From the NCBI GenBank assembly GCA_031430375.1, contig JANPBJ010000144.1:1-64000 (forward strand): a stretch of DNA of 64,000 bases, given 5' to 3'. Of the stretch, positions 33,368 through 41,880 are shown one piece after another; positions within the stretch are counted from its first letter, which is position 1, and each line of letters opens with the position of its first letter. The notes beneath the pieces were generated by a model. That model worked only from the letters and a program-made list of their open reading frames with translations. It ran no database searches and was not told the DNA's origin. This stretch comes from JAENVU01 sp031430375. GTDB lineage: Bacteria > Actinomycetota > Acidimicrobiia > IMCC26256 > JAENVU01. Made by a program: the position numbers and the translations under genes.

Positions 33368-33396
33368 GAGCGCCTCGCTTCGGTCACAGTTCTCTC

Positions 33397-34896
33397 CTAG
33401 GGGAGGAAGTGGCGTTCGCCGGTGAGGACCATCGCGAGGCCGAGTTCATCGGCACGCGCCGTCACTTCGTCGTCCCGCATCGCGCCACCCGGTTGCAACA
33501 CCACGGCCACGCCGGCAGCCGCGGCCGCTTCCACGCCATCGGGGAACGGATAGAACGCGTCCGACGCGCCCGCGCCGCCCACCGCGCGGCCGTTGGCCTT
33601 CTTCGCCGCGATCTCACCCGATTCCACGCGATTCTGTTGACCCGCCCCGATGCCCACCGCCTGACCGTCCTTGACGAGCACGATCGCGTTGGACTTCACG
33701 TGGCCACAAATACGCCACGCGAGCTCGGCATCGGTCCATTGCTCCGCAGTCGGCGCCACCTTGGTGACCACTCGCCAGTCGTCCCGACCGGCGGCAAAAT
33801 GGGCCGCGTCCTGCACCAGGAAACCGCCGGTGATCTGGCGAAACTCGCGAGGCTCGCCCGTGGGAAGCGGTGCCTCGAGCAGGCGCGTGTTCTTGCGTTT
33901 CGCGCGCAGCGCGTCGAGCGCACCGGGTGAATAGCTCGGCGCGATCACCACGTCGGCCTGGGGACCACTGGCCATGAGCGCGGCGGTGGCGTCGTCGATC
34001 GGCCGGTTGAAGGCCACGATCCCGCCGAACGCGGAGCGCTCATCGCACTCCAGCGCACGCTGGTAGGCGGTCGCCAGATCATCGGCCACCGCGACCCCAC
34101 ACGGGTTCGCATGTTTGATGATGGCGCAGACCGCACGATCACCGAGGTCGTGCGCGAGTTTCCACGCCGCCTCGGTGTCGTAGATGTTGAGGTAGCTGAG
34201 TGCGAGGCCGCCGTGCTGGACCACGCCGTCCCACCAGCTGGTCGTGCCGACGCGGCGGTAGCGCGCGCCCTGCTGGTGCGGGTTCTCGCCGTACCGCAGG
34301 GTCTCGTCGGTACGCGTGAGCGGGAGCACGAGGTGCCGGGGAAGTGCATCGCCGTCCTGGAGCCACTCCACGATCGCGGCGTCATACGCTGCGGTGTGGG
34401 CGAACGCTTCCAACGCCAGCGTGCGGCGCGTGCGGTCGGTGAGCTTTCCATCGGTGCGCAACTCAGTCAGGACCAACTCGTACTGGTCCGGGCTCGTCAC
34501 GATCCCCACGTGCGCGTGGTTCTTGGCCGCGGCGCGGGTCATCGCCGGCCCACCGATATCGATGAGCTCGATCGACGGGTTGGTCTCGAACGGGTACAGA
34601 TTCGAGACCACGAGATCGAACGGCTCGATGCCGTACTCGGCCATGTCGGCCTGGTGGCTCGGGCTCGTCGGATCCGCGAGGAGACCGCCGTGCACTTTGG
34701 GGTGCAGCGTGACCACCCGGTGGTCCAAGATCGCCGGCACCCCCGTGATCTCTGCAACGTCGGTGACCGGGATACCCGCGGCTGCAATCGCCGTCGCGGT
34801 CCCGCCACTCGACACCAACTCGGAGCCGAGATCATGCAGCGCGCGGGCGAACTCCACGATCCCCGTCTTGTCGTAGACCGACAACAGCGCGCGCAT
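33397..34896 (-). CDS. purH: bifunctional phosphoribosylaminoimidazolecarboxamide formyltransferase/IMP cyclohydrolase
   Basis: The protein has 499 residues. The MGS-like IMP cyclohydrolase domain starts LLSVYDKTGIVEFARALHDLG and contains DHRVVTLHPKVHGG and VVSNLYPFE. The formyltransferase domain has LRYGENPHQQGARY, IKHANPCGVAV with the catalytic histidine region, and KSNAIVL. It catalyses the last two steps of purine synthesis. Its ATG overlaps the TGA of purN (TGATG), and folD follows 29 nt downstream, giving a purN-purH-folD unit. Confidence 0.96.
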   Translation of the reverse strand: MRALLSVYDKTGIVEFARALHDLGSELVSSGGTATAIAAAGIPVTDVAEITGVPAILDHRVVTLHPKVHGGLLADPTSPSHQADMAEYGIEPFDLVVSNLYPFETNPSIELIDIGGPAMTRAAAKNHAHVGIVTSPDQYELVLTELRTDGKLTDRTRRTLALEAFAHTAAYDAAIVEWLQDGDALPRHLVLPLTRTDETLRYGENPHQQGARYRRVGTTSWWDGVVQHGGLALSYLNIYDTEAAWKLAHDLGDRAVCAIIKHANPCGVAVADDLATAYQRALECDERSAFGGIVAFNRPIDDATAALMASGPQADVVIAPSYSPGALDALRAKRKNTRLLEAPLPTGEPREFRQITGGFLVQDAAHFAAGRDDWRVVTKVAPTAEQWTDAELAWRICGHVKSNAIVLVKDGQAVGIGAGQQNRVESGEIAAKKANGRAVGGAGASDAFYPFPDGVEAAAAAGVAVVLQPGGAMRDDEVTARADELGLAMVLTGERHFLP

Positions 34897-35468
34897 CAGT
34901 GCTCCTTCTCAGTCTCTTCCTGCGCGATGAGTTCGCTCAGGACCGCGGGATAGATGCGACGTTCCACATCCTTGATTCGTTCGTGCAGGGTCTCAACGGT
35001 GTCGTCGGCCAATACCGGCACCGATTCCTGGGCCAACATCGGGCCGTCGTCCACGTCGAGCCGGGCGTAATGGACCGTACATCCCGTGACCTTGACACCG
35101 GCTTCGAATGCCGCTTCCACGGCGTGCCATCCCTTGAACGCGGGGAGCAGGGCGGGGTGGGTATTGACGATCCGGTCTGGGAACGCATCGTGGATTGGCT
35201 TCTCGAGGATGGTCCCGAAGCCGGCCATGGCAATCAGGTCCACCTCGTAGCGGGCCAACACGTCGACGACCTCATGGGTATAGGCCACGCGGTCGAAGGC
35301 GGCTCCGTAGCTCGATCGCAACACCACCTCGGCCGGCACCCCCGCAGTTTCGGCTCGGCCGGTAGCGGCACACTCACGGTCGACGATCACCACCACGATG
35401 GGCAGATCCGCGTCCAGCAGGGCCTGGAGAATCGTCCCGCTGCCCGACGCCAACACTCCAATCCGCAT
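34896..35468 (-). CDS. purN: phosphoribosylglycinamide formyltransferase
   Basis: The protein has 190 residues. GVLASGSGTILQALLDA binds the phosphate, MAGFGTILEKPIHDAFPDRIVNTHPALLPAF holds the catalytic Asn-x-His, and VHYARLDVDDGPMLAQESV holds the catalytic aspartate region. It adds the first formyl group in purine synthesis from 10-formyl-THF. TAGGTT 8 nt before the ATG suggests a leaderless start of the purN-purH-folD transcript. Confidence 0.95.
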   Translation of the reverse strand: MRIGVLASGSGTILQALLDADLPIVVVIVDRECAATGRAETAGVPAEVVLRSSYGAAFDRVAYTHEVVDVLARYEVDLIAMAGFGTILEKPIHDAFPDRIVNTHPALLPAFKGWHAVEAAFEAGVKVTGCTVHYARLDVDDGPMLAQESVPVLADDTVETLHERIKDVERRIYPAVLSELIAQEETEKEH

Positions 35469-35476
35469 TGCCCGCC

Positions 35477-35482
35477 AACCTA
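35477..35482 (-). promoter_or_regulatory. putative leaderless -10 box (TAGGTT on the minus strand)
   Basis: TAGGTT, then 8 nt, then the ATG of purN at 35468. Confidence 0.4.
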
Positions 35483-35519
35483 CCCGCGGCCGCCGGTTCA
35501 GCCACAGGTCGGACCCACC

Positions 35520-35570
35520 CGAACTTGCGCCACAAATCCACCTCAGCGGTGGGAAAGTGGCGCAAGTTCG
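35520..35570. terminator. 51-bp nested palindrome between sucD and purN
   Basis: Outer arms CGAACTTGCGCCAC (35520-35533) and GTGGCGCAAGTTCG (35557-35570) are exact 14-bp inverted copies. Inside them CCACC (35538-35542) and GGTGG (35548-35552) pair around TCAGC, separated from the outer arms by AAAT and GAAA. It starts one base after the sucD stop. It could fold as a strong transcription terminator for sucCD, or be a REP/IHF-like intergenic repeat. There is no T-tract. Confidence 0.65.
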
Positions 35571-35571
35571 G

Positions 35572-36456
35572 CTAGAGGGAGGCGACCACCTTGGTCATGA
35601 GGTCGCCCGCTTCGGTGGGGTTGAGGCCCACCGAGACGCCCGCGTCGCGCAGGGCGTCCATCTTGGCCGCGGCGGTGCCCTTGCCGCCCGAGACGATCGC
35701 ACCCGCGTGCCCCATCTTCTTGCCTGGCGGCGCGGTCACCCCGGCCACGTAGGCCACCACCGGCTTCGTCATCGAGCTCTTGATGAATGCCGCGGCTTCT
35801 TCCTCGGCCGACCCACCGATCTCGCCGATCATCATCACGGCCAGGGTCTCGGGGTCTGCCTCGAATGCCCGCAGGCAGTCGATGAAGCTCGTGCCCGGCA
35901 CCGGGTCGCCGCCGATCCCCACGCATGTGGTGACGCCAATGTCCTGCTGCTTGAGTTCGTGGAGCGCTTGGTAGGTGAGCGTGCCCGACCGGCTCACAAT
36001 CCCCACCGGCCCGCCCGCCTTGGCAATGTGACCCGCGGTGATCCCGATGTTGGCCTTACCGGGGCTGATGATCCCCGGACAGTTCGGACCGAGAAGCGAA
36101 ACATTTGGGTAGTCGCGCTTCAACGCGTTGAAGAACCACGCCTCGTCGTGCGCGGGTACACCCTCGGTGATGACCACGATGAACTCCACGCCACCCGCCG
36201 CAGCATCCATCACCGCATCGCGCACACCCGGGGCGGGAATGAAAACGCACGACGCCGTTGCGCCGGTGGCCGCCACGGCCTCACCCACGTTCGCGAAGAT
36301 CGGGATGCCGTCAACATCGGTGCCGGCCTTCTTCGGATTGGTTCCCGCCACCACCTGCGTCCCGTATTCACGGTTGAGGAGTCCGTAGAACCGACCCTGC
36401 GAACCGGTGAGTCCTTGGTAGACGACCTTCGTCGTCTCGTCCACGAAAATACTCAC
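35572..36456 (-). CDS. sucD: succinate--CoA ligase (ADP-forming) subunit alpha
   Basis: The protein has 294 residues. The GTG at 36456 is chosen because AGGAGG lies 8 nt before it. VVYQGLTGSQGRFY binds CoA, GPNCPGIISPG is the central motif, GIVSRSGTLTYQALHEL and GIGGDPVPGTSF follow, and MGHAGAIVSGGKGTA carries the phosphorylated histidine. With SucC it makes ATP or GTP from succinyl-CoA in the TCA cycle. It ends in TAG at the start of the large palindrome. Confidence 0.95.
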   Translation of the reverse strand: MSIFVDETTKVVYQGLTGSQGRFYGLLNREYGTQVVAGTNPKKAGTDVDGIPIFANVGEAVAATGATASCVFIPAPGVRDAVMDAAAGGVEFIVVITEGVPAHDEAWFFNALKRDYPNVSLLGPNCPGIISPGKANIGITAGHIAKAGGPVGIVSRSGTLTYQALHELKQQDIGVTTCVGIGGDPVPGTSFIDCLRAFEADPETLAVMMIGEIGGSAEEEAAAFIKSSMTKPVVAYVAGVTAPPGKKMGHAGAIVSGGKGTAAAKMDALRDAGVSVGLNPTEAGDLMTKVVASL

Positions 36457-36543
36457 TTCATTTCCCTCCTGGTCCTTCGGCCCGGGCCGGGCGGCCCCCA
36501 CTCGGCGACCGCGAAATCGGTAGATCAGGTAACAACGCCGCGT

Positions 36544-37692
36544 TCACGGTTTCCCTCCCGCGAGTGCAACCACCCGGCGCGCCGCATCCAACATGGTGGG
36601 TTCGATTTGCAGCCGCTCGGAGAGGTGCGGTTCGAGAATCGCCCGTCCTTCATCCGCGTTGGTTCCGTCGAGACGGATCACGATCGGCGCATCGATCTTC
36701 ACTCGGGCGAGCGCCTGCACAATTCCGTTCGCCACCTCTTCACCCTTGGTAATGCCACCGAAGATGTTGATGAAGATCGAGCGGACGTTGGGATCGTTGT
36801 TGATCACATCGAGCGCACCGGCCATCACCTCGGCATTCGCGCCGCCCCCGATATCGAGGAAGTTCGCAGGGGTGCCACCCACTTGCGTGACGATGTCGAC
36901 GGTGCTCATCGCGAGCCCCGCACCATTGGCGATGATGCCGACGGCGCCGTCGAGGCCGATGTACTGCAGACCTTTGTCGTGCGCCGACTGTTCGCGAGCG
37001 TCACGGACCTGGGTGGCGTCGTACTCCGCGTAGTCGGCGTGGCGGAACACCGAGTTGTCATCCAAGCTCACCTTCGCGTCGAGCGCGTGCACGCGACCGT
37101 CCGGCGTGAGGATCAGTGGATTGATCTCCACGAGATCGGCGTCGCCTTCGGTGTAGGCGGTGTAGAGCTTCATCAGAATGTCGACGGTGCCGTCGACTGC
37201 GGCGGGATTCAGCGCGGCAGCTTCCACCCACGCCCGACACGCAACCTCGGTGAGACCCTCGACCGGGTTGATGTGGATCTTGGCAATCGCGTCCGGGCTG
37301 GTGACGGCCACTTCCTCGATCTCCACCCCCCCTTGCGCAGAGAGCATTCCGAGGTACTGCTTCGCGGAGCGGTCGAGCGTGAACGACGCGTAGTACTCCT
37401 CGGCGATGTCGCTCGCCACCTCGATCCACACGACCTTCACCACATGGCCCTTGATGTCCATTCCAATGATGTTGCCCGCGTGCTCTCGCACTTCAACCGC
37501 GTTGGCGGCGAGCTTGATACCGCCCGCCTTCCCGCGCCCACCCACTTGGACCTGCGCCTTGACCACCACCGGATAACCGACGGTGTCGGCCGCGCGCACC
37601 GCGCCGTCAACTGTGGTGACTGCCTCGCCCGCGGAGACGGGAATGCCGTACCGCGCGAAGAACTGCTTGCCTTGATATTCGTACAGGTCCAC
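36544..37692 (-). CDS. sucC: succinate--CoA ligase (ADP-forming) subunit beta
   Basis: The protein has 382 residues. The ATP-grasp start MDLYEYQGKQFFARYGIPVS, VVKAQVQVGGRGKAGGIKLA, VEINPLILTPDGRVHALDAKV and NGAGLAMSTVDIV, followed by SIFINIFGGITKGEEVANGI, are all diagnostic. It binds nucleotide and succinate and pairs with SucD, 87 nt downstream. A methylmalonyl-CoA-mutase-type B12 domain is encoded 45 nt upstream. Confidence 0.96.
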   Translation of the reverse strand: MDLYEYQGKQFFARYGIPVSAGEAVTTVDGAVRAADTVGYPVVVKAQVQVGGRGKAGGIKLAANAVEVREHAGNIIGMDIKGHVVKVVWIEVASDIAEEYYASFTLDRSAKQYLGMLSAQGGVEIEEVAVTSPDAIAKIHINPVEGLTEVACRAWVEAAALNPAAVDGTVDILMKLYTAYTEGDADLVEINPLILTPDGRVHALDAKVSLDDNSVFRHADYAEYDATQVRDAREQSAHDKGLQYIGLDGAVGIIANGAGLAMSTVDIVTQVGGTPANFLDIGGGANAEVMAGALDVINNDPNVRSIFINIFGGITKGEEVANGIVQALARVKIDAPIVIRLDGTNADEGRAILEPHLSERLQIEPTMLDAARRVVALAGGKP

Positions 37693-37737
37693 TGGACTCC
37701 TCAGGGACTTCCCGCCGTTGCCGGCGGGCGGGACGGA

Positions 37738-38154
37738 TCACTCGGCCGGTAGGGCCTCCCGCGCGTCGAGCGCGGTCTCGAGCCACTCGTGAATCGAGAC
37801 GAGGGTGGTACCGGGAGTGAACAGCTCGGCGACGCCGAGCGCTTTGAGCTTGGGAATGTCGGCATCGGGGATGATCCCGCCGCCGAACACCACAACTTCG
37901 TTGAGACCGCGTTCCGCCAGCAGCGAAAGCACGCGCGGGAACAACGTCATGTGCGCGCCGGAGAGCAATGACAGGCCCACGGCATCGGCGTCTTCTTGGA
38001 GTGCCGTTTCGGCGATCTGTTCCGGGGTCTGGTGTAAACCCGTGTAAATGACCTCAAACCCACCATCGCGCAGGGCTCGGGCGATCACTTTCGCGCCGCG
38101 ATCATGACCATCGAGGCCGGGTTTGGCGATGACCACTCGGTAACGGCGCTGCAT
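37738..38154 (-). CDS. cobalamin-binding domain protein (methylmalonyl-CoA mutase small-domain type)
   Basis: The protein has 138 residues and matches the C-terminal B12 domain of methylmalonyl-CoA mutase. The DxHxxG motif (D15, H17, G20 in KPGLDGHDRGAK) supplies the lower axial histidine to cobalamin; SLLSGAH and VVFGGGIIP are the other cofactor loops. Stand-alone copies pair with a separate catalytic subunit in isobutyryl-CoA, ethylmalonyl-CoA or methylmalonyl-CoA mutases. Location just upstream of sucCD fits supply of succinyl-CoA, but no catalytic subunit is in the window. Confidence 0.88.
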   Translation of the reverse strand: MQRRYRVVIAKPGLDGHDRGAKVIARALRDGGFEVIYTGLHQTPEQIAETALQEDADAVGLSLLSGAHMTLFPRVLSLLAERGLNEVVVFGGGIIPDADIPKLKALGVAELFTPGTTLVSIHEWLETALDAREALPAE

Positions 38155-38163
38155 GCGCCCCGA

Positions 38164-38169
38164 ACCCTA
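38164..38169 (-). promoter_or_regulatory. putative leaderless -10 box (TAGGGT on the minus strand)
   Basis: TAGGGT, then 9 nt, then the ATG of the B12-domain gene at 38154; spacing is at the long end of the set. Confidence 0.3.
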
Positions 38170-38289
38170 GCGATCAGCCCTGGAACCCGGCCAAACGCGG
38201 GCGGTATTCAGGTCCCGGCTGCCGCACCGGCTCTGGCCCGGCTCCGGCCCGGCTGGACTCCCGCCCCGCTGCCTGAGTACACCTCCACT

Positions 38290-38781
38290 GTGGCCAACGA
38301 AGCACGCACGCGCCGGACCGACCGTCAATCTGATCTCCGGCTCCTTCTGGGCGCATCCGTCGCTGTACTCATCGGTGGCCTTGTGGTAGCCGCAGCGATC
38401 TTGGCGGTCACCTCCGACGGAGCGCTCCCCGACATTCGCAAGCCCCAGCCGTTCGGCAGCGCGGTCGACGTCGCCAAGAAGGTGCGTGAAGGCGGGCCGG
38501 TCAACATTGCCGGCCTCTCCGGCGACGACGGCTTCTGGATCACGAGCGAGGGCGGATCACCCGTGGCCCTGCTGGTGCAACAACCCGGACCACCACGGTG
38601 CACCCTGCGGTGGCGCGGCTCGTTGGACACGTTCACATGCGACAACCGGCCGGTGAAGGTCGCCGACCTCGCGCGGTTCCGGAGCTTCACGTCTCGCACC
38701 GGGACCACGAAGGGCCTCTACATGGTGGAGCTCAAGAAGGTCCTCCCCGCACCAGCAGCAGCGGGTTCGGCCGGCGGCTGA
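38290..38781 (+). CDS. uncharacterised single-pass membrane protein
   Basis: The protein has 163 residues from the GTG at 38290. A basic N-terminus (RTRRTDRQSDLRLL) precedes one transmembrane helix at about 18-42 (LLLGASVAVLIGGLVVAAAIL), so most of the chain should be outside the membrane. The outer part has FGSAVDVAKKVREGGPVNIAG and two cysteines (RCTLRW, FTCDN) in a SDGFW-like, Rieske-sized fold without its ligand histidines. Upstream in-frame sequence to 38104 is antisense of the B12 gene. I do not recognise the family. Confidence 0.55.
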   Translation: MANEARTRRTDRQSDLRLLLGASVAVLIGGLVVAAAILAVTSDGALPDIRKPQPFGSAVDVAKKVREGGPVNIAGLSGDDGFWITSEGGSPVALLVQQPGPPRCTLRWRGSLDTFTCDNRPVKVADLARFRSFTSRTGTTKGLYMVELKKVLPAPAAAGSAGG

Positions 38782-38796
38782 CAGCCTCCGCAACCC

Positions 38797-39114
38797 TCAT
38801 CGGGCGCTCAACCACACGGCAAGCGCCCTCCCGAGGCGACCAGCCGGGGTGCCCGCAGCAAGCGCAAGGAGCTCGACCTCGTTCGCGGCCGTCGCCACCC
38901 GGGTCAACATGCGGACTTTGCTGGACGAGACCAGCCCCTCGTCAAACGCCCCGTCGATCATCGGTAGACCCACGAGGGCTGTTCCGATCCGCAACCACTC
39001 GCGGGCCGTGCACACCTCAACATCGAGCGCCTCGCCCACCCAATGCGCGCACGTGGGCGCATCATCGGCGGTCCACTCGCCCGACGCGTCGAGCGCCGCG
39101 ACCAATGTGACCAT
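38797..39114 (-). pseudogene. remnant of a DUF222/HNH-endonuclease (13E12-type) gene
   Basis: The frame encodes 105 residues. It resembles the interior of DUF222, the helical part of actinobacterial 13E12-type HNH proteins: CAHWVGEALDVEVCTAREWLRIG, LVGLPMIDGAFDEGLVSSSKVRMLTRVA, then VELLALAAGTPAGRLGRAL. Full-length members have 350-500 residues and an HNH nuclease at the C-terminus; here there is none, and the N-terminus is also short. It is most likely a decayed copy of a repeated family. Confidence 0.7.
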
Positions 39115-39164
39115 GGGGTGAGACCATCGATCTCGGACACCCCCGCCACGCGTCCGCGGACGCG

Positions 39165-41456
39165 TCAGAGCTTCTGAAGCGGTGCCCAGGCGAGGAGGAG
39201 CGTCTTCTCGCCCACGTCACGGAAGCGGACGGTCGCTTCGGCCTTGTCGCCTTCGCCGCGCATATTGATAATCACACCTTCGCCGAACTTCTCATGGCCA
39301 ACATCGTCACCGATCCGCAGACCGATCTGTTCGGCCCCGCGTGCACCGGACGGCTCGCGCGGCACCGACGCGGCCGCGGCCACCGCCGATCGGTGTTCAC
39401 CCATCCCGTGCCCGCGCGACGGTGCCCGCCCCTGCGCACGCACCAAGGCCTCAGGGATCTCCGCCAGGAACCGGCTCGGCGGGTAGTAGTCGGTGGAGCC
39501 AAAGAGCTGGCGGCTCCAGGCGTGGGTGAGGTACAGCCGCTTCTCCGCCCGAGTGATGCCCACGTAACACAGCCGCCGTTCCTCTTCGAGCTCTTCGGGA
39601 TCACCGAGTGACCGTGAGTGCGGAAAGATTCCGTCTTCCATACCGGTGAGGAACACCACCGGATATTCGAGACCCTTGGCGGTATGCAGCGTCATCAACG
39701 TGACCACCGATTCCTCGGCGGTCACCTCGTCCAGGTCCGTGACGAGCGAGATCCCCTCGAGGAACGCTTGGACCCGCGCCAGCCCGCGCGGCGGGTCGGT
39801 GCCTTCTTCCACACCGGCAATACCGGCGAGGCCCGAAACATCACCGGCATCGAGGCGCTCGTCGAAGTCGCGCGCGACCCCCACGAGTTCGCCGAGGTTC
39901 TCGATGCGGCCCACTGACTCGATGGTGCGCTCGGCCTCGAGCTCGGCAAGGTAGCCGGTGCGATCGAGCATGGTCTCGAGCACTCCGCTCACGCCGCGTT
40001 CGGCCGCGGCCGTTTCGAGCTCGGTCATGACTTCGAGCAGGTCCTTCACGCCACCGAGGGCGCGCCCGGTGACTCCGGCTGCCGCGGCTTCACGCAGTGC
40101 GTCACGGAAGACAACGTTGGCCCCCTGGGCGTACGCCTCCACCTTGCGGACCGACGTGTCGCCCACGCCGCGCTTGGGAATGTTGACGATCCGTTTCCAA
40201 CCGACTTCGTCATCGGGATTCGAAAGGCTCCGCAAGTAGGCGAGGGCGTCTTTGATCTCGCGCCGGTCATAGAACTTGGTCCCGCCCACGATCCGGTACG
40301 GCACACCAGACCGAACGAACGACTCTTCGACCACGCGGCTCTGCGCGTTGGTGCGATAGAAGACCGCGACGTCGCCGTAGCGGATCTGCTCCACGTCCAC
40401 GAGCCGATCGATCTCCGACACGATGAACGAAGCCTCGTCGCGTTCGTCTTCCGCGTGGTAGCGGGTGATGAGTTCGCCACCAACCTGTTCCGTCCAGAGA
40501 TGCTTGGGTCGGCGCGCTGCATTGTTCGCGATGACCGCGTTCGCGGCGTCGAGAATCGTGGCGGTCGATCGGTAGTTCTGGTCCAACACGATGATCGACG
40601 CTTCGGGGAACTCCTCCTCGAACCGCATCAAGTTCCGGTGATCTGCCCCTCGGAATTTGTAGACACTCTGGTCACTGTCGCCCACGACCATCACGTTGCG
40701 ATGTTCTTGTGACAGCAGTCGGACGATCTCCCACTGGGCGATGTTCGTGTCTTGGAACTCGTCCACCAGAATGTGCGAGAAGCGGTGCCGCCAGCGGTGC
40801 AGTGCATCCGGGTGTTCGCGGAACAGCTTCACCACGAGCAGCAGCAAGTCATCGAAGTCGGCAGCCGACGCTTCCGCGAGGCGGCGTTGGTACTCCACAT
40901 AGACCTCGGCCACCCGGAGGTCCGGTGGCGTCACCGCCTTGGCCAACGCCTCATCGGCTCCGACAAGGTCGTTCTTCAACGCCGAGATCGAGTGGTGCAA
41001 CCGCCGCGGTGGGAACCGTTTCGGATCGAGGTTGAGGTCACGGCGGACGTAATCGACGAGCCGCACCGCATCGGACTGGTCATAGATCGAGAACGACGAC
41101 CGGTAGCCGAGGAGACCGGCCTCACGCCGCAGAATCCGTGAACACGCCGAGTGGAACGTGGCGACCCACATACGACGCGCCACCGGACCGACGAGAGTGG
41201 CGACACGATCCTTCATCTCCCCTGCGGCCTTGTTCGTGAACGTGATCGCCAGGATCTCGAACGGCGAGACGCCGCGTTCACCCACGAGGTACGCCACTCG
41301 ATGGGTCAAGAGACGCGTCTTGCCCGAGCCCGCCCCGGCGACCACGAGCACCGGGCCATCGGGTGCCGAAACCGCGTCACGCTGTACCGGGTTCAGGCCG
41401 TCGAGGAGTTGCGACCCCGTCATTTCGTGGCCTCGTGGCGTCGCCTCACTCATCAT
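39165..41456 (-). CDS. pcrA: UvrD/Rep-family ATP-dependent DNA helicase (PcrA-like)
   Basis: The protein has 763 residues. LNPVQRDAVSAPDGPVLVVAGAGSGKTRLLTHR holds the Q motif and Walker A, ILAITFTNKAAGEMKDRV motif Ia, HILVDEFQDTN motif II, VVGDSDQSVYKFRGA motif III, and VTLMTLHTAKGLEYPVVFLTGMEDGIFPH and EEERRLCYVGITRAEKRLYL the C-terminal motifs. The C-terminal tail ends with a Tudor-like module (VGHEKFGEGVIINMRGEG) typical of PcrA, which binds RNA polymerase. It unwinds DNA 3'-5' in repair and replication-transcription conflict. Confidence 0.94.
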   Translation of the reverse strand: MMSEATPRGHEMTGSQLLDGLNPVQRDAVSAPDGPVLVVAGAGSGKTRLLTHRVAYLVGERGVSPFEILAITFTNKAAGEMKDRVATLVGPVARRMWVATFHSACSRILRREAGLLGYRSSFSIYDQSDAVRLVDYVRRDLNLDPKRFPPRRLHHSISALKNDLVGADEALAKAVTPPDLRVAEVYVEYQRRLAEASAADFDDLLLLVVKLFREHPDALHRWRHRFSHILVDEFQDTNIAQWEIVRLLSQEHRNVMVVGDSDQSVYKFRGADHRNLMRFEEEFPEASIIVLDQNYRSTATILDAANAVIANNAARRPKHLWTEQVGGELITRYHAEDERDEASFIVSEIDRLVDVEQIRYGDVAVFYRTNAQSRVVEESFVRSGVPYRIVGGTKFYDRREIKDALAYLRSLSNPDDEVGWKRIVNIPKRGVGDTSVRKVEAYAQGANVVFRDALREAAAAGVTGRALGGVKDLLEVMTELETAAAERGVSGVLETMLDRTGYLAELEAERTIESVGRIENLGELVGVARDFDERLDAGDVSGLAGIAGVEEGTDPPRGLARVQAFLEGISLVTDLDEVTAEESVVTLMTLHTAKGLEYPVVFLTGMEDGIFPHSRSLGDPEELEEERRLCYVGITRAEKRLYLTHAWSRQLFGSTDYYPPSRFLAEIPEALVRAQGRAPSRGHGMGEHRSAVAAAASVPREPSGARGAEQIGLRIGDDVGHEKFGEGVIINMRGEGDKAEATVRFRDVGEKTLLLAWAPLQKL

Positions 41457-41478
41457 GGTGATCGTACAGATGTTCGAG

Positions 41479-41763
41479 TCAGTATTCTGTGCCCAAGTCA
41501 GGGTCGATGCGAACTTCCTGAGTCCGCTCGTCGACCGCAGCCTTGCGGAACGCTCGCAACAGCCTCGTACCGTCCTCGTTCAGTGTGACCGTGAACGCTC
41601 CCGTGGCTTCGTCGATCTCGAGCGAGAAGTACGGCTCCCAGTCGGAGTCGAGCGCGAGCGCGTCGGCATCAGCCTCCGGTGGGAGACGACGGTATCGGCG
41701 GCGCTCCTGGTCGAAGAGCCAAACGCTGTGGGCAGACTCAATCCGTTCCACGAAGCAGATCAC
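41479..41763 (-). CDS. uncharacterised small protein upstream of pcrA
   Basis: The protein has 94 residues from the GTG at 41763. It is acidic and soluble, with HSVWLFDQERRRYRRLP, WEPYFSLEIDEATGAFTVTLNEDGTRLLRAF and no membrane segment. I do not recognise the family. It ends 22 nt before the pcrA start on the same strand, so it is probably co-transcribed with the helicase. Confidence 0.5.
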   Translation of the reverse strand: MICFVERIESAHSVWLFDQERRRYRRLPPEADADALALDSDWEPYFSLEIDEATGAFTVTLNEDGTRLLRAFRKAAVDERTQEVRIDPDLGTEY

Positions 41764-41880
41764 GCTACCGGGTCAGATCAATCGCGCAAGGGTCGCCGCC
41801 ACCATCGCCTCACGTGCGCCGCCGTCACGTCCGTGAGCCTCTCACTGCGGAGCGCGGTCAGGACCCTGACCGTCAGCGGT

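Noticed and set aside
35398..37752. 784-codon open frame on the plus strand
   Set aside because: It lies antisense to sucC and sucD, both well-conserved genes; no recognisable domain.
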